The notes under the pieces are model-generated. The model did not search any database and was not told the DNA's origin. It was given only the letters and a program-made list of their open reading frames with translations. A DNA stretch of 64,000 nucleotides from the NCBI GenBank assembly GCA_902509675.1, contig CABWYN010000001.1, positions 1 to 64,000 on the forward strand, read 5' to 3'. Every line of letters begins with the position of its first letter. Positions within the stretch are counted from its first letter, which is position 1. The translations under genes and the position numbers were made by a program. Below, in pieces: positions 9,180-19,664 of the stretch. The stretch is from an uncultured Bacteroidota bacterium (GTDB taxonomy: Bacteria > Bacteroidota > Bacteroidia > Flavobacteriales > Flavobacteriaceae).

Positions 9180-12100
9180 ATGAAAAAATCAATATTAAAC
9201 TTATTTATTGCTCTAATTTCTGTTTGTACAGGTATTCAAGCTCAAAGCATTACAGGTTCTATTACCGATTCTGAAGACGGTGAGCCTCTTGCTGGCGTTA
9301 ATATCATTGTTCAAGGACAAAACAAGGGAGCTGTTTCAGATTTTGACGGTAATTTTACTATTTCAGATTTTGAAAATGGATCTCAATTAGTTTTTAGTTA
9401 TGTTGGCTATAAAACTCTAAATCTTAAAATTTCATCAACCGATCAAATATCACAAAATATTTCGGTTTTGATGGATAAAGATCTAAGCGAACTTGACGAG
9501 GTTATTGTTATTGGATATGGATCTCAAAAATTAAGTGATATTTCTGGTGCAGTTTCAACGGTTAATGCTGATGCTATAGAAGCATCATCACCTGTTAGGG
9601 TTGAAGATGCACTACAGGGGCAGGCTTCAGGAATAAATATTATTTCAAGTGGTTCACCAGGTTCAAAACCAACGGTTTTGATTCGTGGTATTACCTCGTA
9701 TGCAGGAAATGATCCTTTAGTAGTAATTGATGGTGTTTCTGCCTCAATTGATGATTTAAATTCCTTGAATCCAAATGACGTTAAATCTGTGAATGTATTA
9801 AAAGATGCGGCTCTTGCATCGATTTACGGAGTAAAGGGTGGAAGTGGAGTAATTGTTATTACTACCAAATCAGGAGAGAGAAATTCGGAAACTACATTTA
9901 CTTTTAATACTTCGGTTGGTACTCAGGAAGTAGTTAGAACAATCGACGTTTTAAATGCTAGTGAATATGCTGCAATATTAAATGAAGCAAGCGTAAACGC
10001 AGGTGAAGGAATTGTTTTTCCAAATATTTCAGATTTTGGAGTAGGTACTAATTGGCAAGATGAAGTGTTGGTTGATGCACCCATAATTAACCATTCGATT
10101 ACTGCCTCAGGTGGTAGTGAAAACACATCATATTATGTATCTGCTGGATATACAGGTCAGGACGGTGTTGTAGGTGGAGGAGAAAAATCATTCTTTAACA
10201 GAACTAACTTCACCACAAATATTAATACTGATTTAACTGATAAAACTAAATTATTAGTTAATACAAATTACACTAATATTAAAGGTAAAAGTTTAGCTGA
10301 AAATGGGATTACAAGTGTTTTATCAAATGCATTAAACTTCGACCCAACGGTAAGTCCATATGAAAATGGTTCCTTTGGTATTAGTGAAACAATAACCCAA
10401 GAAATAATTAATCCTCTAGCACAGATTGATAATACTTACAATCAAAACAAGGTAGATAAAATTCAGGGTAAAATTGAATTACAGCACGAATTGATGGAAA
10501 ATCTAAATGTTACCTCTAGATTAGGTTATACATATGTTGATATATATGGTAAAAGTTTCATTCCTTTTCAATTTTATGGATCAGGTCATAATCAAACAAA
10601 TGCAAATCCAGATCTTTCCCCAATTGTAGCTGTTGACAGTGAAGGAAATATAACTTCAACTCATAATAGAGTTAATGAAAGCCATACTAATTATTTTAAT
10701 TATACCTATGAGCTGTATGGAAATTATGATTTTACCGTAAATGAAAATCACAATTTTCAAACAGTAGCTGGTTTTTCCATTGGAGAAAATAAAGGAAGTA
10801 ATATTTCAGCTACTAATGAAGACGTTCCATTCAACTCATGGGATTATGCAGATGTTAGTGCTGCTACAGGAAATGCAACTCAGCAAACATCAGGTTCGTG
10901 GCAGTATGTGAGTAGAAATCTCTCTTATTTTGCAAGAGTTTTATATGACTATGACGAAAAATATTATGCTTCTTTCACAGGAAGAATGGATGGAAGTACT
11001 TCTTTTGGTAAAAATAATAAGTTTGGATTTTTCCCTTCAGCATCTGTTGGATGGGTGGTTTCAAAAGAAGACTTCTTTGATAATATTGAAGTGTTAGATT
11101 ATCTAAAATTTAGAGCCAGTTATGGTACATTAGGAAATGATAATATTAGCCCTCAGTTTTCTTTAATTTCAACATTCCCAAGTTATGTTTTTAATGGAAA
11201 TATTACACCTGGTTCTTCTTTAGGATCTATTCCAAATGATGATGTTTCATGGGAAAATCAAGTTCAAATGAATGTTGGGGTTGATACCAGAGTTTTAAAT
11301 GACAAGGTTTCGATTTCTTTAGACTATTTTAAAAAGACTGTTGATGATTTATTATTTAGCCCAAATCTTTCACTATATCTTGGAGTTCCGTCTTTTCCAA
11401 CAACAAATATCGGAAGTACTGAGAGTACAGGAATCGATGCTTCAATTTCATTAAATACATCAGTTGGAGCCCTCGAAATTTCATCTAATTTAAATTTTAC
11501 AACTGCTGAAAACAAAGTTGTAGCCATAAATAATGGTGATAAGTATATATGGGGAGCTGGTTATGGAATTCCTTACAGAAATATAGTAAGATTTGAAGAA
11601 GGTTATTCGCCAGGATATTTCTTTGGTTATGTAACTGATGGAATTTTCCAGAATCAGGAAGAGGTTAACAGTCATGCAATACAAAATGGAGCTGTTCCAG
11701 GAGATATTAGATTTGTAGATGTAGACGGCGATGGAATTGTAAATGATTCTGATAGAACACAAATTGGTGATCCATTTCCTGACTTTACAATTGGTTGGAA
11801 TTTGAACTTAGCTTACAATGCATTTGATCTTAGTGTCTTTACTTATGCTTCTGTTGGAAATGACATTTACAGAGCATATGAAAGAAACCTCAATTATACT
11901 AACAGGTTTGCATCAACTCTTGCAAGATGGACTGGTCCTGGCTCAAGCTTTGATGAGCCCAGAGTAACTTTTGTAGATTCAAACAATAACAACAGAGCAT
12001 CTGACAGATACATTGAGGACGGAAGCTATCTAAGAATAAAGAATATCCAATTTGGCTATACTTTCCCAGAATTACTTACTGACGTTTGGGGATTCGATGA

Positions 12101-12260
12101 GGTTAGAGCTTATTTTCAGGTAAAAAATGCTTTTACTTTAACTGATTATTCAGGATATGATCCTGAAATTTCGGTTGGTGGTGTATTAAATACAGGTATT
12201 GATTATGGAACTTACCCACAACCTAGAATATGGTCAATGGGATTAAACATTAAATTTTAA
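9180..12260 (+). CDS. SusC/RagA family TonB-linked outer membrane protein
   Basis: SITGSITDSEDGEPLAGVNIIVQG carboxypeptidase-like domain, DEVIVIGYGSQ TonB box, plug RVEDALQGQASGINI, C-terminal WSMGLNIKF; start taken at MKKSILNLF. Confidence 0.95.
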   Translation: MKKSILNLFIALISVCTGIQAQSITGSITDSEDGEPLAGVNIIVQGQNKGAVSDFDGNFTISDFENGSQLVFSYVGYKTLNLKISSTDQISQNISVLMDKDLSELDEVIVIGYGSQKLSDISGAVSTVNADAIEASSPVRVEDALQGQASGINIISSGSPGSKPTVLIRGITSYAGNDPLVVIDGVSASIDDLNSLNPNDVKSVNVLKDAALASIYGVKGGSGVIVITTKSGERNSETTFTFNTSVGTQEVVRTIDVLNASEYAAILNEASVNAGEGIVFPNISDFGVGTNWQDEVLVDAPIINHSITASGGSENTSYYVSAGYTGQDGVVGGGEKSFFNRTNFTTNINTDLTDKTKLLVNTNYTNIKGKSLAENGITSVLSNALNFDPTVSPYENGSFGISETITQEIINPLAQIDNTYNQNKVDKIQGKIELQHELMENLNVTSRLGYTYVDIYGKSFIPFQFYGSGHNQTNANPDLSPIVAVDSEGNITSTHNRVNESHTNYFNYTYELYGNYDFTVNENHNFQTVAGFSIGENKGSNISATNEDVPFNSWDYADVSAATGNATQQTSGSWQYVSRNLSYFARVLYDYDEKYYASFTGRMDGSTSFGKNNKFGFFPSASVGWVVSKEDFFDNIEVLDYLKFRASYGTLGNDNISPQFSLISTFPSYVFNGNITPGSSLGSIPNDDVSWENQVQMNVGVDTRVLNDKVSISLDYFKKTVDDLLFSPNLSLYLGVPSFPTTNIGSTESTGIDASISLNTSVGALEISSNLNFTTAENKVVAINNGDKYIWGAGYGIPYRNIVRFEEGYSPGYFFGYVTDGIFQNQEEVNSHAIQNGAVPGDIRFVDVDGDGIVNDSDRTQIGDPFPDFTIGWNLNLAYNAFDLSVFTYASVGNDIYRAYERNLNYTNRFASTLARWTGPGSSFDEPRVTFVDSNNNNRASDRYIEDGSYLRIKNIQFGYTFPELLTDVWGFDEVRAYFQVKNAFTLTDYSGYDPEISVGGVLNTGIDYGTYPQPRIWSMGLNIKF

Positions 12261-12271
12261 AATAAAAAATT

Positions 12272-13732
12272 ATGAAAAATTTAAAAACAATATTATTACT
12301 GGTTTTTTTTACTTCATTGCTCAACAGATGTTCAGATCATGTTGATTACGAAGCAATTGAAGGATATCAAATTACGTCTGAAATATATTTTCAGCAAGAA
12401 TCGGATTATGATGCTGCCTTGGTTGGAACTTATGATCCGTTACAATGGCTATTCTTTAATATACAGCTAGGTGCTATTGCGTCTGAAATTTCTTTATGTG
12501 GTGGTGAGAGTGCAACGGATTATATTGGAATTCAGCAAATAGACGATATGACTCATTATCCTGAAAATAATGTTCTTAGACAAATGTGGCAGTTTTTATA
12601 TGAAGGTGTAAATAGAGCAAATTATATGGAAGAAAATAAGGCAAACATAGATTTTGACGGAAAGGACGCTATGTATGGAGAGGTTTATTTTCTTAGAGCA
12701 TATTATTATTTTGAATTGGTTAAGTTCTTTGGTGATGTTCCTTTATTCACAGAAGCTAGACTTACTGCTGGAGAGGCAGGTACTCTTACAAGGGCACCAA
12801 AAGAAGAAGTTTATGCTCAGATCGAATTGGATTTACAAAATGCGATAGGATCACTTCCAGATTCGCAATCTCAATTAGGTAGGGTCAATAAATACACAGC
12901 TTATGCTTTATTAGGAAAGGTTTTATTGTATCAAGATAAATTTAATGAAGCTGTATCAGCACTTGATAATGTAATCGGGGTTTACTCTCTTGTTTCAGAT
13001 TATGGAAGTCAATTTTTAAGGTTTGGTGAAAATGGCCCAGAATCTGTATTTGAAATTCAGTATTCTAACCAATCCAATTGGTATGACTGGGGATGCGCTC
13101 ACTGTAGTGAAGGAAACTATGCTATAATAATGAATGGCCCAAGAGGATGGAGTGGACCTGAATATGCTCAAGGTTGGAGTTTTAATGTTCCAACTGAAGA
13201 ATTTTATAATTCATTTGAAGAAGGAGATTCAAGAAGAGATGCAACAGTTCTTGATATAGAAGCTTTTGCTGCTACAACTGGGTCAAGCTACACTGAAGGT
13301 TACGATCATACTGGTTATTTTAATAATAAATATATTCCTAGGGCTGGTGAGTCCGGAGGACAAACAGAATTAAATTATCTTACCAATTTTAGGATTATAA
13401 GATATTCTGATGTTTTATTAATGGCAGCAGAAGCATATAATCGAGGTGGTATTGACGATGGACTTGCTCAGGAATTTTTAAATCAAGTAAGAAGAAGAGC
13501 ATTTGGAGACGATGACCACGATGTTTCAGCTTCTGGAACTGCGCTTACAGATGCAATTTGGGAAGAAAGAAAATTTGAACTTTCTCTTGAAGGTCACAGA
13601 TTCTTTGATTTAGTTAGAACAGGACGTGCTTCTAGCTTGATACCTGGATTTGTTGAGGGTAAACATGAAGTTTTTCCTATTCCACAACAGGAAATTGACA
13701 TTTCAGGACTAACTCAAAATGCAGGATATTAA
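12272..13732 (+). CDS. RagB/SusD family nutrient uptake outer membrane lipoprotein
   Basis: Immediately after susC; AYYYFELVKFFGDVPLFTE, IRYSDVLLMAAEAYNR, WEERKFELSLEGHRFFDLVRTG motifs. Confidence 0.95.
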   Translation: MKNLKTILLLVFFTSLLNRCSDHVDYEAIEGYQITSEIYFQQESDYDAALVGTYDPLQWLFFNIQLGAIASEISLCGGESATDYIGIQQIDDMTHYPENNVLRQMWQFLYEGVNRANYMEENKANIDFDGKDAMYGEVYFLRAYYYFELVKFFGDVPLFTEARLTAGEAGTLTRAPKEEVYAQIELDLQNAIGSLPDSQSQLGRVNKYTAYALLGKVLLYQDKFNEAVSALDNVIGVYSLVSDYGSQFLRFGENGPESVFEIQYSNQSNWYDWGCAHCSEGNYAIIMNGPRGWSGPEYAQGWSFNVPTEEFYNSFEEGDSRRDATVLDIEAFAATTGSSYTEGYDHTGYFNNKYIPRAGESGGQTELNYLTNFRIIRYSDVLLMAAEAYNRGGIDDGLAQEFLNQVRRRAFGDDDHDVSASGTALTDAIWEERKFELSLEGHRFFDLVRTGRASSLIPGFVEGKHEVFPIPQQEIDISGLTQNAGY

Positions 13733-13748
13733 ACTAACAAAAATAAAT

Positions 13749-15308
13749 ATGAGAATTTTAAGAAATTTTTTAGGACTATTTTTATTAACCGCTTTTACAA
13801 TGAGCTGTGTTGATGAAAATGAAAGTAACGCTGATTTTGTTGCTTCAATCACTGAACCAGCAAATATATCTGCCTTGGTTAGTATCACACAGGATAATAC
13901 AGGTCTTGTTACAATTACTCCAACTGGTGAAGGTGTCGTATCATTTCATGTTGATTATGGTGATGGATCAGATATTTCGGATTCAATCAATCCTGGAAAC
14001 AGTACGCAACATACATACATGGAAGGTTCATACGAAGCAGTAATTACGGGTACAGCTTTAGACGGATCTACAGCACAAGGAACAGTAACTGTTGTTGTTT
14101 CTTTTATTGCTCCAGAAAACTTAGTAGTTGATATTCTTAGTTCATCTGGTTCATATAATATATTGGTGTCGGCAACCGCAGATTATGCAACTTCATTTGA
14201 AGTATTATTTGGCGATGAGCTTACTGGAGATGCTACTGCAATGCAGCTTGGGGAACAATTATCTCACACTTACGAAGGTGCAGGCACATACAATGTAACA
14301 GTGACCGCTTTAAGTGGTGGAGCAGCAACAACTCAATATTCACAAGAGCTTATTATAACAGACCCTCCGGTATTTGATGGGTTTTCAACTTTTGAAGATT
14401 TTGAAGGTGAGGTGCCAGCTAATTTTTCTTTTGGCGGAGTCGGAAATGTTGTAGTGGTTGCAAATCCTGACAATTCAGGAATTAATAGCTCTGCTAATGT
14501 AATGCAATGCACAAAAGATCAAGGTGCTGAAGTTTGGGGAGGAATGGGTTTTGCGGTTGATGGTTTCATTAACTTCAACGGAAATAACATTCTTAGACTA
14601 AAATCCTATGCGCCTGAAGCAGGTAAAGTAGTTAAGGTAAAACTTGAAACTAGTGCAGGAAATGTTGCTGGATTAACCTATGAATTTGACATGCTTACGA
14701 CTGTCGCGAATCAATGGGAGATTCTTACTTATGATTTTTCCGGAGCACCTGACTTAGACTACATAACAGCTATTGTTTTTTATGATTTTGGGAATCAGGA
14801 TGCTGGAGTATATCACTTTGATGATGTAGAGGTTGGAATAGGTGAGTATATTCAGGGTATTGAAAATTTTGAAGGAGATGTTCCAGAAAGTTTCTCTTTT
14901 GGTGGAGTTGGAGGAGTTGAAGTGATTCCTAATCCAGATCCATCTGGGGAAAATACCACCGGAAATGTTCTTCAATTTGTAAAAGACGAAGGAGCTGAAG
15001 TTTGGGGAGGAATGGGCTTTGCAGTGGATATTATAGATTTTAATGGATCAAGTCAAATCCATATTAAGTCCTATGCACCCGAAGTTGGAAAAGTAGTTAA
15101 GGTAAAACTTGAAACAAGTGCTGGAAATGTTGCGGGACTTACACATGAAATGGACATGACTACTACTGTTGCTAACCAATGGGAAACATTAGTGTATGAT
15201 TTCTCGCAAGCTCCAGATCTAGAATATGTATCATTCATTGTTTTTTATGATTTTGGAAATACAACGGGAGCTACGTACAGAGTTGATGAAATTCAATTAA
15301 TTGATTAA
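13749..15308 (+). CDS. PKD-domain surface glycan-binding lipoprotein with duplicated C-terminal carbohydrate-binding-like domain
   Basis: Lipobox TMSC, VDYGDGSD PKD motif; two ~156-aa copies starting FEDFEGEVPANFSFGGVG and IENFEGDVPESFSFGGVG. Confidence 0.8.
   Translation: MRILRNFLGLFLLTAFTMSCVDENESNADFVASITEPANISALVSITQDNTGLVTITPTGEGVVSFHVDYGDGSDISDSINPGNSTQHTYMEGSYEAVITGTALDGSTAQGTVTVVVSFIAPENLVVDILSSSGSYNILVSATADYATSFEVLFGDELTGDATAMQLGEQLSHTYEGAGTYNVTVTALSGGAATTQYSQELIITDPPVFDGFSTFEDFEGEVPANFSFGGVGNVVVVANPDNSGINSSANVMQCTKDQGAEVWGGMGFAVDGFINFNGNNILRLKSYAPEAGKVVKVKLETSAGNVAGLTYEFDMLTTVANQWEILTYDFSGAPDLDYITAIVFYDFGNQDAGVYHFDDVEVGIGEYIQGIENFEGDVPESFSFGGVGGVEVIPNPDPSGENTTGNVLQFVKDEGAEVWGGMGFAVDIIDFNGSSQIHIKSYAPEVGKVVKVKLETSAGNVAGLTHEMDMTTTVANQWETLVYDFSQAPDLEYVSFIVFYDFGNTTGATYRVDEIQLID
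14391..15308 (+). repeat. Intragenic tandem domain duplication (two copies, 468-nt offset)
   Basis: GTAGTTAAGGTAAAACTTGAAACTAGTGCAGGAAATGTTGC recurs almost identically one unit later; protein copies align throughout. Confidence 0.9.
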
Positions 15309-15319
15309 CAAATAATATT

Positions 15320-16207
15320 ATGAAAAGAATAAATTTTTTACTGATTGTTTTATCTCTATTTATTTATACTTCTTGTGAACAAGAGGACTATGAATTTGGA
15401 GATATATTAAGTCCATCAAATTTAACAATTTCTGCTGCAATTCAGGGAGCTGATGCAGATAATCCGTATGGAGATGGTAGTGGTTATGTTACATTTACTG
15501 CTACAGCTGCAGATGCTATCACTTACAAATTCATTCAAAATGGAGTAGAATATATGGAGCCTAGTGGAGTTTTTACAACAAGATTCACCAACACAGGCAT
15601 ATATATATATGACATTGAAGTTGTTGCATCTGGAACAGCTGGTGTTATGTCAAATGGAGCTACATCTGTTGAGGTACTATACACATTTGAGCCTCCGGCT
15701 GATTTGGTAGAAGCTTTGACTACCGGTAGTTGGAGAGTCATGGCTGAGGCTCCTGCACATTTGGGCGTAGGTCCAGCCGATGATATGGCACCTGACGGTG
15801 TTGCTAACTGGTGGAATGCAGGACCTTATGATAAAGCAGATACTGCAATGTATGATGATAGAATGGTATTTTTATCTAATGGTACTATGGAATATCAAAC
15901 TCAGGGTAGTATTTTTGGAAAAGCACCACCGCTTGAGGCAGATTTTTCTGGTAATCAAGATTTAGGAGAACCAAATTCAGATAATGAACATCTATATTAT
16001 CCTGCAGATAACTTCAGTTCAAACTGGACAGTTGCTGAAGATAATGGATATTTAATATTAAATTTTACAGGTAACGGTTTTGCAGGATTCTATGTGGGTG
16101 GTGATCACGCTTATACAATTCTTTCAAGAAGTTCAAACGAAATGTATTTGAAAACTGTTGGATCTGATACAAATGGATGGTTTATTAAAATAACTAACCA
16201 AGAGTAA
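15320..16207 (+). CDS. Putative surface glycan-binding lipoprotein of the PUL
   Basis: Lipobox YTSC; N-terminal PSNLTISAAIQG...GDGSG domain resembles the N-terminus of the adjacent GH16. Confidence 0.7.
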   Translation: MKRINFLLIVLSLFIYTSCEQEDYEFGDILSPSNLTISAAIQGADADNPYGDGSGYVTFTATAADAITYKFIQNGVEYMEPSGVFTTRFTNTGIYIYDIEVVASGTAGVMSNGATSVEVLYTFEPPADLVEALTTGSWRVMAEAPAHLGVGPADDMAPDGVANWWNAGPYDKADTAMYDDRMVFLSNGTMEYQTQGSIFGKAPPLEADFSGNQDLGEPNSDNEHLYYPADNFSSNWTVAEDNGYLILNFTGNGFAGFYVGGDHAYTILSRSSNEMYLKTVGSDTNGWFIKITNQE

Positions 16208-16230
16208 TATTATTTTTAATAAAAATTTAT

Positions 16231-16267
16231 AAGAGAGAAGTTTTATAAAACCTCTCTCTTATTTTTT
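16231..16267 (+). terminator. Rho-independent terminator between the susCD-SGBP operon and the GH16 gene
   Basis: AAGAGAGAAGTTTTATAAAACCTCTCTCTT hairpin followed by ATTTTTT. Confidence 0.8.
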
Positions 16268-16274
16268 ATATTTG
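16267..16274 (+). promoter_or_regulatory. -7 box TATATTTG upstream of GH16
   Basis: TAnnTTTG match 20 nt before the ATG, right after a terminator; no clear -33. Confidence 0.5.
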
Positions 16275-16293
16275 TGACTCGCTTAACAAAATC

Positions 16294-17391
16294 ATGAATA
16301 AACTAGTAAAATCTCTTTTTTTTATATGCTTTTTAACTCTGGCATGTTCATCAGATGATTCATCAGAATCAAATGTGGACCCATCAATAGAGGAACCAAT
16401 CATTCCGTCTGATTTAACATTACAGATAAATATTATTGGGCAAACAGATTCTTTTCCAAACGGAGACGGATCAGGACTAATTACTTGTTCTGCTAATGCA
16501 ATGGATGCTGTAAATTACGAGTTTAGATTTGGAAGCGGTGTGACTCAACAATCTGAAACTGGACAAATCGAGTATACTTACTCTGATCAAGGAACAAATT
16601 CGCATACAGTTTATGTCTATGCATATTCTTCAACTGGGCATTACACAAGTACTTTTTACACTTTTGATCTTTTTGTAGAAGCTGAAGCACCCGAAGCCTC
16701 ATGGTCTGAAGAATTTAATTACAATGGTGCAATTGATCCTAATATTTGGACTCATGAAATTGGTAATGGCGAATGGGGATGGGGAAATGGAGAGTCCCAG
16801 TACTACACTAGTAATTTGGAAAATGTAAGGGTTGAAGACGGAGTGCTTAAAATTACTGCAAAAAGACAAGATATTGGTGGTTATGAATATACCTCTGCGA
16901 GAATTGTTTCAAGAGATAAATATGAATTTAAGTACGGTAGAGTAGACATAAGAGCAAAATTACCCACAGGAGTTGGAACATGGCCTGCACTTTGGTTATT
17001 AGGTGCAAATTTCAATGAAGTTGGTTGGCCAGAATGTGGCGAAATCGATATAATGGAACACTGGGGTCATGATCCAACAGTTATTGCGGGTTCAATACAT
17101 ACTCCAATGAGTCATGGAGACACTTGGACCAATGCACATACAACTGTAAGTGATTACGATGAACAATTCCATATCTATTCTATTGATTGGAATGAAAATA
17201 GAATTCAATTTTTTGTAGATGATGTATTATTTTATACATACAATCCATCTCCAAAAACAGATGAAAATTGGCCTTTTGATCAAGAAGCATTTTTTATATT
17301 AAATGTTGCCATGGGTGGTAGTTGGTTTGATATAGACCCAGAATTTAGCGAATCAACTATGGAAGTTGATTATATTAGAATTTATCAATAA
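16294..17391 (+). CDS. GH16 family endo-beta-1,3-glucanase (laminarinase-like) lipoprotein with N-terminal PKD-like domain
   Basis: Lipobox LACS; catalytic GEIDIMEHWG, ARIVSRDKYEFKYGRVDIRAKLPTGVGTWPALWLLG, FILNVAMGGSW. Confidence 0.93.
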   Translation: MNKLVKSLFFICFLTLACSSDDSSESNVDPSIEEPIIPSDLTLQINIIGQTDSFPNGDGSGLITCSANAMDAVNYEFRFGSGVTQQSETGQIEYTYSDQGTNSHTVYVYAYSSTGHYTSTFYTFDLFVEAEAPEASWSEEFNYNGAIDPNIWTHEIGNGEWGWGNGESQYYTSNLENVRVEDGVLKITAKRQDIGGYEYTSARIVSRDKYEFKYGRVDIRAKLPTGVGTWPALWLLGANFNEVGWPECGEIDIMEHWGHDPTVIAGSIHTPMSHGDTWTNAHTTVSDYDEQFHIYSIDWNENRIQFFVDDVLFYTYNPSPKTDENWPFDQEAFFILNVAMGGSWFDIDPEFSESTMEVDYIRIYQ

Positions 17392-17396
17392 AAATT

Positions 17397-19664
17397 ATGA
17401 AAAAAATCATTTATCCTTTATTTATTATAATAATTGTATTCTCCTGTCAAAGTCCTAATTCACAGATTACTGAGAAAGAGAAATTTATTAATTCTTTGTT
17501 ATCAAAAATGACCCTTGAGGAAAAAGCTGGTCAAATGAATCAATATAATGGCTTTTGGGATGCAACAGGTCCAATGCCTGAAGGAGATTATCAAAAAAAG
17601 AGATATAACGAATTAAAAAATGGACAAGTAGGTTCCATGTTAAATGTAATTGGAGTTGAGGAAATACGTGCACTTCAAAAAATTGCTGTTGAGGAAACCA
17701 GATTGGGTATTCCTTTAATTTTTGGACATGATGTAATTCACGGATATAAAACTATTTTCCCTATTCCTCTAGCTGAATCCTCAAGTTGGGATCTAGATTT
17801 GATGGAACAATCAGCTAGAGTTGCTGGTTCAGAGGCTAGTGCAGATGGATTAAATTGGACGTTTGCTCCAATGGTTGATATTTCAAGAGATGCCAGATGG
17901 GGAAGAGTCATGGAGGGCGCTGGTGAAGATCCGTATTTAGGAAGTTTAGCGGCTAAGGCTCGTGTTAAAGGTTTTCAGGGTGATGATTTAAATGATATTA
18001 GTACAATTGTTGCATGTGCAAAGCATTTTGCTGGATATGGTTTTTCCGAGGCAGGAAGAGATTACAATACGACAGACTTTAATCATTACACGCTGCACAA
18101 TACAATAATGCCACCTTTCAAGGCAGCAGTTGATGCAGGAGTTAGAACCTTTATGAATTCTTTTAATACACTTGATGAAATTCCAGCTACTGGTCATAAG
18201 TATATCCAAAGAGATGTGTTAAAAGGCGATTGGAAATTTGATGGTTTTATTGTTTCTGATTGGGGATCAATTGATCAAATGATTCCTCATGGATTTGCAA
18301 GAGATGGAAATCATGCTGCAGAATTAGCTGTCAATGCTGGATCAGATATGGATATGGAATCTAGTTTATATGTTAGTCAACTTGCAGGGTTGGTTAAGTC
18401 AGGTAAAGTTGATGAAGAAAAAATTAATGATGCAGTTCGAAGAATCCTTAGGGTTAAATACGAATTGGGTTTATTTGATGATCCTTATAAATATTGTAAT
18501 CAAGAGCGGTCAGATTTAGAGTTAGGCTCTAATGATAATATGAATGTAGCACTAGATGCTGCGAAAAAGTCTATTGTCCTGCTAAAAAATAATAATCAAC
18601 TACTTCCATTACCAAAAAGCGGCGAAAAGATTGCAATTATTGGCCCTTTAGCTAATGATAAAAATAGCCCCCTTGGAAATTGGAGATCTCAAGCTGTTCA
18701 CAACTCAGCAAGTTCCGTTTTGGAAGGGATGAGTAAATACAATGGAAACAGAACAGTATACGAAAAGGGTGTTGATTTATATTATGGAAAAACAAATTTT
18801 CACAATAGGGTAAAAATTAATTATGATGATAGATCAGATTTTGGTAAAGCCAAATTAGCTGCAGCAACTTCAGATATTGTAATTATGGTTTTGGGAGAAG
18901 AAGGTCATCAGTCGGGTGAAGGAAGAAGTAGAACAAATATTGGTCTTCCAGGTCTTCAGTTAGAGTTATTAAAAGAAATAAATAAAGTAAACAATAATAT
19001 AGTTCTTGTTGTTATGAGTGGTAGACCTTTAGATTTAACCTGGGAAGATGAAAATATTCCAGCTATAGTTCAGGCATGGCATCTTGGTTCTAAATCAGGT
19101 GATGCAATTGCCCAGGTTTTGTACGGGGATTATAATCCATCAGGAAAATTAACAATGTCATTTCCAAGAAATGTAGGTCAAGTTCCTATATATTATAATT
19201 TTAAAAATACTGGTAGACCGAGTACTTCAATTGAACAGGTTACAAACTCAGGCTATGCTGATGTAGAAAACAGTCCGCTATACCCTTTTGGATTTGGATT
19301 AAGTTATACCAATTTCTCGTATTCTAATTTCTCCATTGATTCCGATAAATTAGGTTTTGATTCTAAGATTAATGTATCTATTGAAATTGAAAATACGGGA
19401 TTTTATAAGGGTAAGGAAGTTGTCCAATTATACATCAGAGATATAGTTGGAAGTATCGCTAGACCCATGAAAGAATTAAAAGGTTTTGAAACTGTAGAGT
19501 TAGCACCAGGTGAATCACAAAAGATTAGTTTTCAAATTGATAGTTCCCTACTAGAATTCTATTCATATAATAATAAGTGGGAGGCAGAAGTTGGAAAATT
19601 TCACGTCTTTATTGGTGGAGATTCAAATGTTTCTGAATACAAAGAATTTTATTTGACCGATTAA
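17397..19664 (+). CDS. GH3 family beta-glucosidase (BglX-like) lipoprotein
   Basis: Lipobox FSCQ; LIFGHDVIHGYKTIFPIPLAESSSWD, FIVSDWGSIDQM nucleophile region, YPFGFGLSYTNFSYSN, C-terminal Fn3-like domain. Confidence 0.95.
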   Translation: MKKIIYPLFIIIIVFSCQSPNSQITEKEKFINSLLSKMTLEEKAGQMNQYNGFWDATGPMPEGDYQKKRYNELKNGQVGSMLNVIGVEEIRALQKIAVEETRLGIPLIFGHDVIHGYKTIFPIPLAESSSWDLDLMEQSARVAGSEASADGLNWTFAPMVDISRDARWGRVMEGAGEDPYLGSLAAKARVKGFQGDDLNDISTIVACAKHFAGYGFSEAGRDYNTTDFNHYTLHNTIMPPFKAAVDAGVRTFMNSFNTLDEIPATGHKYIQRDVLKGDWKFDGFIVSDWGSIDQMIPHGFARDGNHAAELAVNAGSDMDMESSLYVSQLAGLVKSGKVDEEKINDAVRRILRVKYELGLFDDPYKYCNQERSDLELGSNDNMNVALDAAKKSIVLLKNNNQLLPLPKSGEKIAIIGPLANDKNSPLGNWRSQAVHNSASSVLEGMSKYNGNRTVYEKGVDLYYGKTNFHNRVKINYDDRSDFGKAKLAAATSDIVIMVLGEEGHQSGEGRSRTNIGLPGLQLELLKEINKVNNNIVLVVMSGRPLDLTWEDENIPAIVQAWHLGSKSGDAIAQVLYGDYNPSGKLTMSFPRNVGQVPIYYNFKNTGRPSTSIEQVTNSGYADVENSPLYPFGFGLSYTNFSYSNFSIDSDKLGFDSKINVSIEIENTGFYKGKEVVQLYIRDIVGSIARPMKELKGFETVELAPGESQKISFQIDSSLLEFYSYNNKWEAEVGKFHVFIGGDSNVSEYKEFYLTD

